Notes: generated from the letters alone by a model not told the origin. Shown: positions 25,720-37,789, counted from the first letter of the stretch. The stretch: DNA of 59,852 nucleotides from JBLHKT01 sp043101615 (GCA_043101615.1 JBICID010000121.1:1-59852), one strand, 5' to 3'. Numbers and translations: made by a program.

Positions 25720-26603
25720 GCGAGTCCGACACGAGCCCGCCGCTGGCGACCGTGGAGCCGGCCCCGCGCCGGCTGAGCTGGGCCTGGCTGGTGCCGGTGG
25801 CGGTGCTGGGGCTGCTGTCGTGGTACCTGTTCGTGCAGGTGTCGCGCGAGACCGGGCCGCGCATCACGATCACCTTCCAGACCGCCGGCGGCATCGAGTC
25901 CGGCTCGGAGCTGATGCACCGGGGCATGACGGTGGGTGTGGTGCGCGAGGTCGAGCTGACCGAGTCGCTGGACGCCGTGCGTGTGACCGCGGACCTCGCC
26001 CCGCACGCGGCCGGGCTGGCACGCGAGGGCGCCCGCTTCTGGATCGTCAAGCCCGAGGTCAGCCTCAGCAAGGTCCAGGGGCTCGAGACCCTGCTCGGGC
26101 CCCGATACATCGCGGTGCGGCCCGCCGAGGACGCGACCGCCCCCATCGTGCGCACGTTCACCGGCGACGAGACGGCGCCGCCCGTCGACCCCGACGGCTC
26201 GCTGGAGATCGTGCTGCTCGCACGCTCCGCCGGCGACATCGTCCCCGGCACGCCCGTGCTGTACCGCGGCATGCCCGTGGGCGTCGTGCGGGGCAAGGTG
26301 CTCAGCGAGGACTCAACGCGTGTGCGCATCACCGCCGCGATCGACCCCGGGCACGCGGCGCTGGTGCGGGACAACTCGCGTTTCTGGAACGCGAGCGGGG
26401 TCGGGGTCGATTTCGGGCTGTTCCGGGGCCTGACGCTGCAGGCCGGCTCGCTCGATTCCATGCTGCAGGGGGCCCTGGCCTTCGCCACCCCGACGCGGGC
26501 CGGCGAGCCCGTCGAGCCCGGGCACGAGTTCGAGCTCGCCACCGAGCCCAACCAGGACTGGCTGGAGTGGACGCCCGAGATCACGCTGGCGCCGACCGAT
26601 TGA
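25716..26603 (+). CDS. PqiB-like MCE-domain protein
   Basis: Periplasmic lipid-transfer subunit of 295 residues, anchored by one N-terminal transmembrane helix (LVPVAVLGLLSWYLFVQV, about 25-42). Two MCE domains follow: the first around ITFQTAGGIESGSELMHRGM and the second around LEIVLLARSAGDIVPGTPVL, each with the (L/M)(Y/H)RGM.VGVV signature. E. coli PqiB has three MCE domains and a long helical tail, so this is a short version. Its start overlaps the pqiA-like stop by four bases. No PqiC-like lipoprotein follows. MCE rings are known to build hydrophobic channels or tunnels for lipids. Confidence 0.88.
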   Translation: MSESDTSPPLATVEPAPRRLSWAWLVPVAVLGLLSWYLFVQVSRETGPRITITFQTAGGIESGSELMHRGMTVGVVREVELTESLDAVRVTADLAPHAAGLAREGARFWIVKPEVSLSKVQGLETLLGPRYIAVRPAEDATAPIVRTFTGDETAPPVDPDGSLEIVLLARSAGDIVPGTPVLYRGMPVGVVRGKVLSEDSTRVRITAAIDPGHAALVRDNSRFWNASGVGVDFGLFRGLTLQAGSLDSMLQGALAFATPTRAGEPVEPGHEFELATEPNQDWLEWTPEITLAPTD

Positions 26604-26620
26604 GTCGGGTGGCGAGGAGA

Positions 26621-26729
26621 CGGCGCAGCCTTCTCCATGTGTTCATACCAGCCGGTTGCGTGAGCAGCCGGGGAGGTCTCAGCAGACGCACCAATCGCCC
26701 TTCCGCGCGTGCTCACGCACGCGGCTGGT
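26621..26729 (+). repeat. Degenerate ~110-bp intergenic repeat, family C, copy 2
   Basis: It begins CGGCGCAGCCTTCTCCATG and ends GCGTGCTCACGCACGCGGCT followed by GGT. Within it, ACCAGCCGGTTGCGTGAGCA (26647-26666) is inverted as TGCTCACGCACGCGGCTGGT (26710-26729), so the transcript could fold into a long hairpin. It lies between the MCE gene and the PfkB kinase gene. Confidence 0.6.
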
Positions 26730-26810
26730 TCAGAAACCCGATGAAGGGCGCGCCGTCATCGGGGCACCCGAGACTCGGGATCGTGCAGGCCCCGGGCCTA
26801 CACTCGCTCC

Positions 26811-27734
26811 ATGAGCCTTTCAGTCACCGGAACCATCTGCATCGACACCATCGAGACGCCCGACGGCGCCAAGCGGGAGAACATCCTGGGCGGGTCGGGG
26901 TCCTACTTCGCGGCCGCGGCGTCCAAGTACATCGACACCGGCCTCATCGCCGCGGTGGGGGACGACTTCCCCAGCGAGTTCGTGGACACGCTCAAGAGCT
27001 TCGACCGGCTCGACCTCTCGGGCCTGGAGATCCGACAGGGCTCCAAGACCTTCCGCTGGGGGGGCAAGTACCTCGACGACATGGACCATCGCGAGAGCCT
27101 GTTCACCGACCTGAACGTGCTCGGCGAGGCCCCGGCTCCCGTCCCGGACTCGCTCAAGGGCTCGCCCTACCTCTTCCTGGCCAACATGCACCCCGCCGCC
27201 CAGGCCGACATGCGGGCCCAGTTCAAGGACGCCAAGCTCGTCGTCGCCGACACCATGGACTTCTGGATCGACTCGGCCCGCGACGACCTGGAGCGGATGC
27301 TCAAGCGGGTGCACGGGCTGGTCCTCAACTACGACGAGGCCGAGCAGTTCACCGGCGTGCGCAACCCGGTCACCGCGGGGCGCAAGCTGCTGGAGCACGG
27401 GCCGCGTTTCGTGATCGTGAAGAAGGGCGAGCACGGGGCCATCCTGGTGCACTCCGACGGCATCGCCGCCCTGCCCGCCTACCCCGCCGAGGAGGTCGTG
27501 GACCCGACCGGCGCCGGCGACACCTTCGCCGGCGGCCTCATGGGCTTCCTGGCCCAGACCGACCCGGACGACCCGGCGGACTACGACACGCTGCGCCGGG
27601 CCATGGCCCACGGCACCGTGATGGCGTCCTTCACCATCGAGACCTTCAGCCTCGAGCGCCTGCAGCGCCTCGACACCGCCCAGATCGCCGAGCGGTACGA
27701 CGAGTACGCGTCGATGACGCACCTGCGGTACTGA
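26811..27734 (+). CDS. PfkB-family carbohydrate/nucleoside kinase
   Basis: Ribokinase-like ATP-dependent kinase of 307 residues. The N-terminal GGSGSYFAAAA matches the PfkB substrate-binding glycine motif. The C-terminal signature VVDPTGAGDTFAGGLMGF contains the catalytic Asp and the anion hole. The substrate is not determinable: ribokinase, adenosine kinase and sugar kinases share these motifs. The ATG has no strong Shine-Dalgarno. A methyltransferase gene starts 10 bp downstream, so the two are probably co-transcribed. Confidence 0.88.
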   Translation: MSLSVTGTICIDTIETPDGAKRENILGGSGSYFAAAASKYIDTGLIAAVGDDFPSEFVDTLKSFDRLDLSGLEIRQGSKTFRWGGKYLDDMDHRESLFTDLNVLGEAPAPVPDSLKGSPYLFLANMHPAAQADMRAQFKDAKLVVADTMDFWIDSARDDLERMLKRVHGLVLNYDEAEQFTGVRNPVTAGRKLLEHGPRFVIVKKGEHGAILVHSDGIAALPAYPAEEVVDPTGAGDTFAGGLMGFLAQTDPDDPADYDTLRRAMAHGTVMASFTIETFSLERLQRLDTAQIAERYDEYASMTHLRY

Positions 27735-27744
27735 GGACGGCCCG

Positions 27745-28404
27745 ATGAGCGGGTCCGACGAAGGCACGCCGTACCTCGATCCCTACCGGGAGGCGGTGTC
27801 TCAGGTCGGTGCCCGCTTCGAGGCCCTGCTCTGGAAGAGCGCCGAGGCCCAGGCCGCCCGGTTCGCCGCCATCTCGCAGATGTGCGACCCCACCGGACGC
27901 GTCATCGCAGACCTGGGATGCGGGCGGGCCGACTACGCCTCCTGGATGCACGGCACCGGCCTCGAGTACGGGCGGTACGTCGGCGTGGAGGGGGTGCCCG
28001 AGCTGGCGGACAGCGCCCGGGAACGGATCGGTCAGGAATCGATCCCGGAGTGCGAGGTGCAGGTCGCGGACTTCGTGGCCGACGAGGGGCTGTTCGCACG
28101 ACTTGTGCGCACGCAGCGGGCGGATACCCTCGTGTTTTCCGGCTCGCTGAACACGCTGGACCAACGCACGGCCGAGGGGGTCATCGAGCGGGCGTACGGC
28201 GCCCTGGAGCCGCGCGGCGTGGTGGTCTTCAACTTCCTGTCCGACCGGCACGGGGACGACCGCATCGGCGAGAACACCGGGCCGGCGACACGCTTTGATA
28301 CGGCCCGCTTCGTGCACTGGGCCCTGGACCGCAGCCCGCTGGTCCGGTTCCGGCAGGACTACCTGAAGGGGCACGACGCGACCATCGCGATCGAGAAGGT
28401 GTGA
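27745..28404 (+). CDS. Class I SAM-dependent methyltransferase
   Basis: Methyltransferase-fold protein of 219 residues. Motif I is VIADLGCGRADYASWM, followed by the acidic residue after beta2 (YVGVEGVPELADSA) and the motif around VQVADF. Later strands (ADTLVFSGSLNTL, GVVVFNFLSDRHGDDR) complete the Rossmann-like sheet. The acceptor is unknown. It follows the PfkB kinase by 10 bp, with GAGGACGG in the gap as a ribosome-binding site. A role linked to the kinase's product is possible but not shown. Confidence 0.82.
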   Translation: MSGSDEGTPYLDPYREAVSQVGARFEALLWKSAEAQAARFAAISQMCDPTGRVIADLGCGRADYASWMHGTGLEYGRYVGVEGVPELADSARERIGQESIPECEVQVADFVADEGLFARLVRTQRADTLVFSGSLNTLDQRTAEGVIERAYGALEPRGVVVFNFLSDRHGDDRIGENTGPATRFDTARFVHWALDRSPLVRFRQDYLKGHDATIAIEKV

Positions 28405-28429
28405 GCCACGACCGGTCGTTGGTCAGAAA

Positions 28430-28453
28430 TGAGCCCCGACCGTAAGGGAGGGG
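28430..28453 (+). repeat. Short repeat of GAGCCCCGAC type
   Basis: GAGCCCCGACCGTAAGGGAG followed by GGGG. It resembles family B (a GAGCCCC(C)GAC start and a G-rich end) but with GACCGTAAGGG in the middle. It lies between the methyltransferase gene and a family A repeat. Confidence 0.45.
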
Positions 28454-28486
28454 GCACGCCACGGGGAAGGCGCTGACCAAACGCGT

Positions 28487-28511
28487 GGCCCGTCGCTGAC
28501 GCTCCGGGCTC
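28487..28511 (-). repeat. REP-like repeat, family A, copy 5 (inverted, partial)
   Basis: On the plus strand GGCCCGTCGCTGACGCTCCG followed by GGCTC. This is the reverse complement of the family A core. The outer GCGCGG end is altered to ACGCGT. Confidence 0.75.
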
Positions 28512-28546
28512 CATTCTGAGCACGCCCCTGTTTCCCCCGTGGGCCT

Positions 28547-30055
28547 CTACTCCTCCCAGATCTCCATCAGCCGGTCGGAGCCCTGGTTGCGGATGGAGTT
28601 GTCGTCCAGCAGTTCCTCGGTGACCTCGAGCAGCTCCTGGCGGTCGAAGATCAGGGTCTCCTGGCTCTGGTCGTGGAACTCGAACTCGATGAAGTCGCCC
28701 TCGGCGTCGCGGACCAGCTCCACCAGGTGGGCCATGGACTTCACGTCGGTGCCGTCGACGCTCTTGAGCGTCGGGAAGCCCGCGATGGCGTAGCCCTTGG
28801 TGATGGGGTGGGGCAGGAAGGCGTTGGACAGCGCGACGAGCTCCTCGCCCTCGAACTCCTGCAGGTCGTCGGCGCGTTTGGCGACCGGGCTGCCCTGCAG
28901 CGTGAGGTAGGCGTAGTAGCCCATGTACTGCTGCATGTGGTCCTTGGTCACCTTCAGGAAGACCATCGGGCCCGCGATGAAGTACTCGGGGTAGTCGTTG
29001 TTCAGCCAGGGCAGCAGCACCGGGCGGGTGGACGCGGCCTTGACGTTGACCACGGTCTCCGCCCCGTCGCGGATCACGCCGATCTCGACGTTGCCGTCCG
29101 GATCGGCGACCTTGGGCACCAGGTAGCGCCAGTCCACGCGCAGGTCGCCCGAGAGGGTGACCATGCCGACGTTGTCGATGTCGTACTCGCCGATGCGGTC
29201 CAGCACGTCCCAGTCCAGGAAGGGAGAGTCCTCGAACGGGTTCTTGGGCTCGCGGTACAAGAGGCCGGTCTGGTCTCGTCCGAGGCCCAGGCGGTCGCGC
29301 AGGGCCGGGTTCTCGCAGGTCCACAGCCCGTTGAGGCGCAGGTTGGGCTGCCCCTCGTACGAGCCGTCCTCCACGTCGGCCAGGAAGTTGCGGACCTCCT
29401 CGGCCGGGATGACGTACCCGATGTTCTCGGCGTAGCCCAGCCCCGCGAAGGCGACACCGATCACCTCGCCGTCCAGCACCACCGGCCCGCCGGAGTTGCC
29501 GTGGTTGATCGCGGCGTCGGTCTGGATGCGTAGGCCCGCGGTGTCCTGGTTGTAGCCGGTGTACTCGATGCGGCTGACCACGCCCTCGGTGATCGACATC
29601 TGGTCGCCACCCTCCGGGTAGCCGACCGACTGCACCGTCACCCCGATGGCGGGCAGCTCGTCCTTGAGCACCAGCGCCTGACGCTCGGAGTAGAACTCCT
29701 CGCGGTCGCCGTCGCGCCGGATCTGGATGACCGCCAGGTCGATCCCGTGCGAGATCGCGACCAGCTCGGCCCGGATCTTGTCGGCGCTGTTGCGGGGCTG
29801 CACGAAGATCTGGGTCGCGTACTCCACCACGTGGGCGTTGGTCAGGATGCGGTTCCCCTCGATGATGAAGCCCGTGCCGGTGAACTCCATCGGGTCTTCC
29901 TTGTCCCACGGACGCTCGAAGACCGGGCCCCGGTAGGTCGCGAAGATCTTGACCACCGAGTCCTGCACGCCGGCGGGGACGCTCTGGGCGAGGCTCGCGC
30001 CCGCGCACACGGCCCACACAGCCACGCACAGCCCGATCGTTCGAATCGACATCAT
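28547..30055 (-). CDS. Deg/HtrA-type serine protease (S1C)
   Basis: Exported trypsin-fold protease of 502 residues. A signal peptide (RTIGLCVAVWAVCAGASLAQ) is followed by the protease domain with catalytic His75 (LTNAHVV), Asp106 (HGIDLAVI) and Ser188 (INHGNSGGP). The long C-terminal part, from about residue 230, is PDZ-like with an extra region reminiscent of plant-type Deg proteases (GYYAYLTLQGSPVAKR, ITKGYAIAGFPTLKSVDGTDV) rather than the two canonical PDZ domains of DegP. It probably works in envelope protein quality control. GGAG lies four bases before the first of two adjacent ATGs; the second ATG may be the real start. Confidence 0.88.
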   Translation of the reverse strand: MMSIRTIGLCVAVWAVCAGASLAQSVPAGVQDSVVKIFATYRGPVFERPWDKEDPMEFTGTGFIIEGNRILTNAHVVEYATQIFVQPRNSADKIRAELVAISHGIDLAVIQIRRDGDREEFYSERQALVLKDELPAIGVTVQSVGYPEGGDQMSITEGVVSRIEYTGYNQDTAGLRIQTDAAINHGNSGGPVVLDGEVIGVAFAGLGYAENIGYVIPAEEVRNFLADVEDGSYEGQPNLRLNGLWTCENPALRDRLGLGRDQTGLLYREPKNPFEDSPFLDWDVLDRIGEYDIDNVGMVTLSGDLRVDWRYLVPKVADPDGNVEIGVIRDGAETVVNVKAASTRPVLLPWLNNDYPEYFIAGPMVFLKVTKDHMQQYMGYYAYLTLQGSPVAKRADDLQEFEGEELVALSNAFLPHPITKGYAIAGFPTLKSVDGTDVKSMAHLVELVRDAEGDFIEFEFHDQSQETLIFDRQELLEVTEELLDDNSIRNQGSDRLMEIWEE

Positions 30056-30202
30056 GGAACTCCGTTTCTGCCCGCCTGCGTGCGGTGCTCGGTCATGCTA
30101 TCAGCATCCAACCGGCGAGCGGGCAACGGGTTCCCTCCGTTTCCGGATTCGGCCCGGGGCTCGGAGCGTCACGCCCACTCCGCCGGCGGCTACCATCCGC
30201 CC

Positions 30203-30937
30203 ATGGCCACCATCCTCGTCTGCCAGCACGAACCGACCCAGGGCCCCGGCAGGCTCGGGGCGACCCTCCGAGACCACGGATTCCGCCTGGACATCCGCAG
30301 CGTCGAGCCCGAGAAGCCACGCGACCCGCTGCCCGCCGACCTGGACGGCATCCACGGGATCGTGTCGCTGGGCTCGCGCACCTGCACCCTCGACAACACC
30401 CCGCTGCTCGACCAGGAGCGGGAGTTGATCAGGGCGGCCCACGAGGCCGGCAAGCCCGTCGTCGGGATCTGCTTCGGGCACCAGCTCGTGGCGCAGGCCC
30501 TGGGCGGCACGGTGAAGCGAGCCACGGCCCGCGAGATCGGGTTCACCACCGTCACCATCCCGGCCGGCCCGCCGCAGACCGAGACGATCCTGGCCGGCAT
30601 CCCGTGGGCCACGCCGCAATTCCAGTTGCACGAGGACGAGGTCAGCGAGCTGCCCCCGGGGGCGATGAAGCTCATGAGCTCGCAGGCGTGCGACGTGCAG
30701 GCCTACCGCGTCGGGCACCGGACCTTCGGTTTCCAGTTCCACTTCGAGTACGACCGCACCCAGATCGAGCGGATGTACGGGCTGGTGACCGAGGAGTTCA
30801 AGCGGGCCGAGCTCAGCGAGGACGCGCTCAACAAGCAGCTCGACCGGCACTACGAGATGTTCGCCCGCTCCGCCGATCGCCTGTGCGTGAATCTCGCGTC
30901 GTACGCGTTCCCCTTCAGCCAGCTCACGGCCGTGTGA
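30203..30937 (+). CDS. Class I glutamine amidotransferase-like protein
   Basis: Protein of 244 residues of the stand-alone GMP-synthase-like amidotransferase group. The nucleophile elbow is VVGICFGHQLVAQALGG (Cys), and the catalytic His is in FGFQFHFEYDR. LGSRTCTLDN corresponds to the oxyanion region. Stand-alone members include gamma-glutamyl hydrolase-like and PuuD/GuaA-like enzymes, so the substrate is uncertain. The ATG at 30203 is supported by the family-typical start (MATILVCQHEPTQGPGRLG). It is divergent from the Deg-type protease. The DNA glycosylase gene begins seven bases after its stop codon. Confidence 0.85.
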   Translation: MATILVCQHEPTQGPGRLGATLRDHGFRLDIRSVEPEKPRDPLPADLDGIHGIVSLGSRTCTLDNTPLLDQERELIRAAHEAGKPVVGICFGHQLVAQALGGTVKRATAREIGFTTVTIPAGPPQTETILAGIPWATPQFQLHEDEVSELPPGAMKLMSSQACDVQAYRVGHRTFGFQFHFEYDRTQIERMYGLVTEEFKRAELSEDALNKQLDRHYEMFARSADRLCVNLASYAFPFSQLTAV

Positions 30938-30944
30938 GCCGCGC

Positions 30945-31940
30945 GTGGCGGACGCACGCAACACAATCATCACGATCGCCACGCCCGCGGACTACCGCCT
31001 GGCGCGGGACTACTGCTCCTACGGGTACTTCCTGCTCGAGCCAAACCACTGGGAGCCCGAGACGAGGGCGGTGTCGCGCGTGCTGTCGCTGGAGCGCGGC
31101 CCGGCACACGTCGAGATCACGCAGCCCGAGCGGGTCCCGGATGGCAAGTCTCGCCCGAAGCCCCTCCCGAAACTCCGCTGCCTCTTCGACAAGGCGCTGA
31201 CCAGGCCGGAACAGGCCCAGGCACGCGCCCAGATCGGACGGATGCTCCGCCTGGACCTGTCCCACGACGACGCCAAATCGTTCCACCGCGTCGACCCGCG
31301 CTGGAAGCGGAGCGGGCGGGCCCGGCTGTCGCGCTCGCCCACGCTGTTCGAGGACATCCTCAAGACGGTCACGAGCTGCAACGTCGCCTGGCCCAGCACC
31401 ATCCACATGAACCGGCGCTTCTGCGAGGTGCTGGGCGCCGCGTCGCCCTCCGGGCGCCACGCCTTCCCGTCGCCGGACAAGATCGCCCGCACCCGGGCCG
31501 GGACGCTGCGCGGACGCATCCGCGTCGGCTACCGCGACCGGCGGATGATCGACCTGGCGCGACTGTACACCCGCGGCGAGATCGACGAGGCCTGGCTGAC
31601 GGACCCAGCCACGAGCGATGAGGAATGCTTCGGGTTCCTGCTCACGCTGCCCGGCATCGGCCCCTACGCGGCCGGGAACATCATGCAGCTCCTCGGACGC
31701 TACAGCCGGCTGGCGCTGGATTCCGAGTCGGTCCGGCACGGCAAGGCGGTGCTGGGCCTGACCGGCACCGACGCCCACATCCTCAAGACGATGGCACGCC
31801 ACTACGAGCCATTCGGCGCCCACCGCTTCCAGAGCTACTGGTTCGAGCTGTGGGAGTGGTACGAGGGGCGGAAGGGCAAGAGCTGGACGTGGGCGAAGAA
31901 AGTGACCGCGACGGCCTTCACCGCCAGCAAGCTGAAGTGA
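30945..31940 (+). CDS. HhH-GPD DNA glycosylase
   Basis: Base-excision repair glycosylase of 331 residues in the AlkA/OGG1 superfamily. The core is TLFEDILKTVTSCNVAW, the hairpin-helix-hairpin LPGIGPYAAGNIMQLLGRYS, and the Gly/Pro-Asp loop with the likely catalytic Asp in LALDSE. OGG1-type enzymes carry a catalytic Lys in the hairpin; here that region reads GIGPYAAG, so monofunctional activity is expected. The N-terminal ~100 residues form the family's beta-sheet domain. It begins at GTG, close behind the amidotransferase gene, suggesting translational coupling. The lesion removed is not predictable. Confidence 0.83.
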   Translation: MADARNTIITIATPADYRLARDYCSYGYFLLEPNHWEPETRAVSRVLSLERGPAHVEITQPERVPDGKSRPKPLPKLRCLFDKALTRPEQAQARAQIGRMLRLDLSHDDAKSFHRVDPRWKRSGRARLSRSPTLFEDILKTVTSCNVAWPSTIHMNRRFCEVLGAASPSGRHAFPSPDKIARTRAGTLRGRIRVGYRDRRMIDLARLYTRGEIDEAWLTDPATSDEECFGFLLTLPGIGPYAAGNIMQLLGRYSRLALDSESVRHGKAVLGLTGTDAHILKTMARHYEPFGAHRFQSYWFELWEWYEGRKGKSWTWAKKVTATAFTASKLK

Positions 31941-31968
31941 CCAACGAGACATCGCACGTTCTTGCGGG

Positions 31969-31990
31969 CGAGCCTGCTTGAACAGGCTCG
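31969..31990. terminator. Hairpin between convergent genes
   Basis: CGAGCCTG, loop CTTGAA, CAGGCTCG: a perfect 8-bp stem between the glycosylase stop (31940) and the trypsin-like gene stop (31992). It lacks a clear T run on either side, so it may work as a bidirectional but weak terminator. Confidence 0.5.
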
Positions 31991-31991
31991 A

Positions 31992-33131
31992 TCACCGGAT
32001 CAGCACACCCCGCATCGTGACCGGGTCCGTGCTCGCGATCTCGAACGACAGCGCGATCGTGCCCTGGTTTGTCGAGCGACAGCGGACGTGCACCGCACGC
32101 CCCGGCTCGTGGATCATCGTCAGCGGGGTGAGCGTGCCGAAACGCTCGGCGACGCCCGCCCAGTTCTCGGCCCGCTCCTCGACGGAGCGGTTCCGCGGGT
32201 CGGTGGGGCGGTAGGTGCGTTCGAACGCGGTGAGGGCGTCCCGGTCCCCGGCGTTCCAGGCCTCGATCAGGGCCAGGGCCATCGCGGGCTCGGCCCCGTC
32301 GGGCCAGGCCCCGTCGGCGAGGTCCACGCCGGCCTCGTTGCCCGGCGCGGGGCTGTCGGCGTGCTCCCGCATCGCCGATTCCAGCCACTCCAGGTTCGAG
32401 GACACGCGCGCATAGACCTCGGTGGTGCCGTACGTGCAGTGCGTGCCGTCGGCGCGCGAGCCGGAGTTCGAGGAACTGACGCCGGCCACGGCGAAGCCGC
32501 CCGCGGTCCCGATGAAGGCGGGCCCGCCGGAATCGCCCGGCCCGGAGATGCCCTCGAGCTCGAGCGCGGTGTTGGGGGCGTCGAAGAGGAAGGTCAGCCA
32601 GTGCCCGTACTCGACCGACTCGCACAGGTTGTGGGCGCCGCGCATCACGCGGTCGTCCTCGCCCAGCCCGTCGCGTCCGTTGCCGGTCACCCCGCCGCCG
32701 ACGAAGGTGACGACCTGGCCGGCCTCGTCGGACCCGCGGTACAGGGGCGAGGGCGTCACGCCGGTGACGGGCCGGTCGAGCCGGACCAGGGCCAGGTCAG
32801 GGCGCTGCTCGTCCGGGAGCGACCCGTCGGTCCACGCCGGGTGCAGCAGGACGAGGTCGGCGGTGAAGGTCTCGCCGCCAAGCGTGACCTCGGGGAGGAA
32901 GGCCCCGAAGCTGTCCGCGACGTGGGCCGCGGTGAGCATCCAGCGCGGCGCGATCAGCGTGCCCGTGCCCCCGCCGACGAAGGCGACCGAGTCGTGCCCC
33001 TTGGCGAGGGCGATGTACCTCGCGTCGTCCACGTCGTGCCGGATGACGATGGTCTCTCCGGCGCGGACGCCGCCGGCGAGAAGCGTGAGCGAGAGGGCGC
33101 CGACCGACACGGCCGTGGTGTTGCGATGCAT
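31992..33131 (-). CDS. Exported trypsin-like serine protease with C-terminal extension
   Basis: Secreted S1-family protease of 379 residues. The signal peptide (TTAVSVGALSLTLLAGGVRA) precedes the catalytic triad His70 (LTAAHVA), Asp112 (RPDLALVRL) and Ser201 (GDSGGPA). Two cysteines (170 and in THCTYG) could form a disulfide. After about residue 265 comes a 110-residue C-terminal region (ALALIEAWNAGDRDALTAFE...) that resembles NTF2-like/SnoaL-type domains. Such a combination is uncommon. CAGGAGATCGCC precedes the ATG. The physiological substrate is unknown. Confidence 0.87.
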   Translation of the reverse strand: MHRNTTAVSVGALSLTLLAGGVRAGETIVIRHDVDDARYIALAKGHDSVAFVGGGTGTLIAPRWMLTAAHVADSFGAFLPEVTLGGETFTADLVLLHPAWTDGSLPDEQRPDLALVRLDRPVTGVTPSPLYRGSDEAGQVVTFVGGGVTGNGRDGLGEDDRVMRGAHNLCESVEYGHWLTFLFDAPNTALELEGISGPGDSGGPAFIGTAGGFAVAGVSSSNSGSRADGTHCTYGTTEVYARVSSNLEWLESAMREHADSPAPGNEAGVDLADGAWPDGAEPAMALALIEAWNAGDRDALTAFERTYRPTDPRNRSVEERAENWAGVAERFGTLTPLTMIHEPGRAVHVRCRSTNQGTIALSFEIASTDPVTMRGVLIR

Positions 33132-33176
33132 GGCGATCTCCTGTGCAGACCCGTGTGATGAAGGAACGTGGTGGGT

Positions 33177-33668
33177 TCAGGGCCTGGGCGTGCCCAGGGG
33201 CACGGCCCGGGAGTCCTTGAACGTCTTCAGAACGATGGTGGTGGACGTGCCCGTGACGTGCGGGACGCGTCCGATCTTCTCGTGCAGCAGCCGGTGCAGG
33301 TGGTCGATGTCGCGCGCCACGACCCGCAGCAGGAAGCAGGCGTTGCCCGCGACGTCGTGCACCTCCAGCACCTCGCTGATCGACCCCAGGCCGTGCGCGA
33401 TCTCGGCGCTCTTCATCGGCGCGTCCGTCGAGACCTCCAGGAACGCGGTCAGCCCCAGCCCCACCGCCTGCGGCTCGATCACCGCAACGGTCTCGCGGAC
33501 CACGCCGGACTCGAACAGGCGTTTCACCCGTTCGTGCACCGCGGAGGCCGCGAGCCCGACCCGGCGCGAGAGCTCGGCGTTCGAGATGCGAGCGTCGGCC
33601 TGCAGCGCCTTGATGAGGCGGTGGTCGGTGGCGTCAAGCGAGGGGCTGTCGGTGGTCTTCAGGCGCAT
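33177..33668 (-). CDS. Lrp/AsnC-family transcriptional regulator
   Basis: Feast/famine regulator of 163 residues. An N-terminal winged helix-turn-helix (DHRLIKALQADARISNAELSRRVGLAASAVHERV, about residues 11-45) is followed by the RAM ligand-binding domain (ETVAVIEPQAVGLGLTAFLEV ... HDVAGNACFLLRVVARDIDHL). The ligand is presumably an amino acid. The trypsin-like gene starts 45 bp downstream on the same strand. AT-rich sequence upstream (about 33720-33790) likely holds the promoter and autoregulatory sites. Confidence 0.92.
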   Translation of the reverse strand: MRLKTTDSPSLDATDHRLIKALQADARISNAELSRRVGLAASAVHERVKRLFESGVVRETVAVIEPQAVGLGLTAFLEVSTDAPMKSAEIAHGLGSISEVLEVHDVAGNACFLLRVVARDIDHLHRLLHEKIGRVPHVTGTSTTIVLKTFKDSRAVPLGTPRP

Positions 33669-33806
33669 GCCTGATACTTGGACGCCACCGGCGATGGATT
33701 TCGTCGCAATCCGCAGCAGAATCGGTCAATATCTGGCGACTGGCAAGTCTGGGCTACGAATCGACGAATTTTTGATACAATTGCCGAAGAATCATCGCGT
33801 GCCCCG

Positions 33807-34282
33807 TCACGCGGCATCCGAGGCATCGCGTCGCCAGATCATCGTCCCCAGCCACAGGATGAAGACCTGCACCGGCACGCTCAGCTCCCCCGGGAGCCGC
33901 GCGTGGCAGCGGCGGGTGAGCGGGGCGATCGGGGTGATATGCCCGACGCGCCGGCCCCCGAGCGTGAGCACCAGCCCGCGTGTGCAGCACGACTCGTGCG
34001 TCAGCCGGTAGTGGTCGCCCTCGACCTGGATCGCCGCGGCGTTGACCCAGAACGAGGGCTTGGCCATCGCGAGCGAGTGTCCGTCGTGAACCAGGTGGAT
34101 GCGCCCCGCAAGTGGGCTGTCCTTCTCGATGTCGTAGGTCTCGCCGCCGAGTTCGAACGACCCGCGCTCACGGAACCAGGAGGTCTCGAGTGTGGTGAGG
34201 GGCGTCCCGTCGCGGGTGAGGTCGAAGCTCCAGCTCATCAGGCCGCGCGGGGTGGCGGTGATGGTGGCCGGATCCCGACGCA

Positions 34283-34283
<1 letters not shown>
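33807..34283 (-). CDS. Small protein with one C-terminal membrane segment, coupled to carB
   Basis: Unrecognised protein of 158 residues. A beta-rich N-terminal part (LMSWSFDLTRDGTPLTTLETSWF, GSFELGGETYDIEK) is followed by a possible tail segment, SVPVQVFILWLGTMIW, then RRDASDAA. It starts at the ATG that overlaps the carB stop codon by one base (TGATG), so translation is probably coupled to carB. A GTG one codon earlier is an alternative. The functional relation to carbamoyl phosphate synthesis is unknown; it may be only an operon passenger. Confidence 0.7.
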
Positions 34284-37789
<3,506 letters not shown>

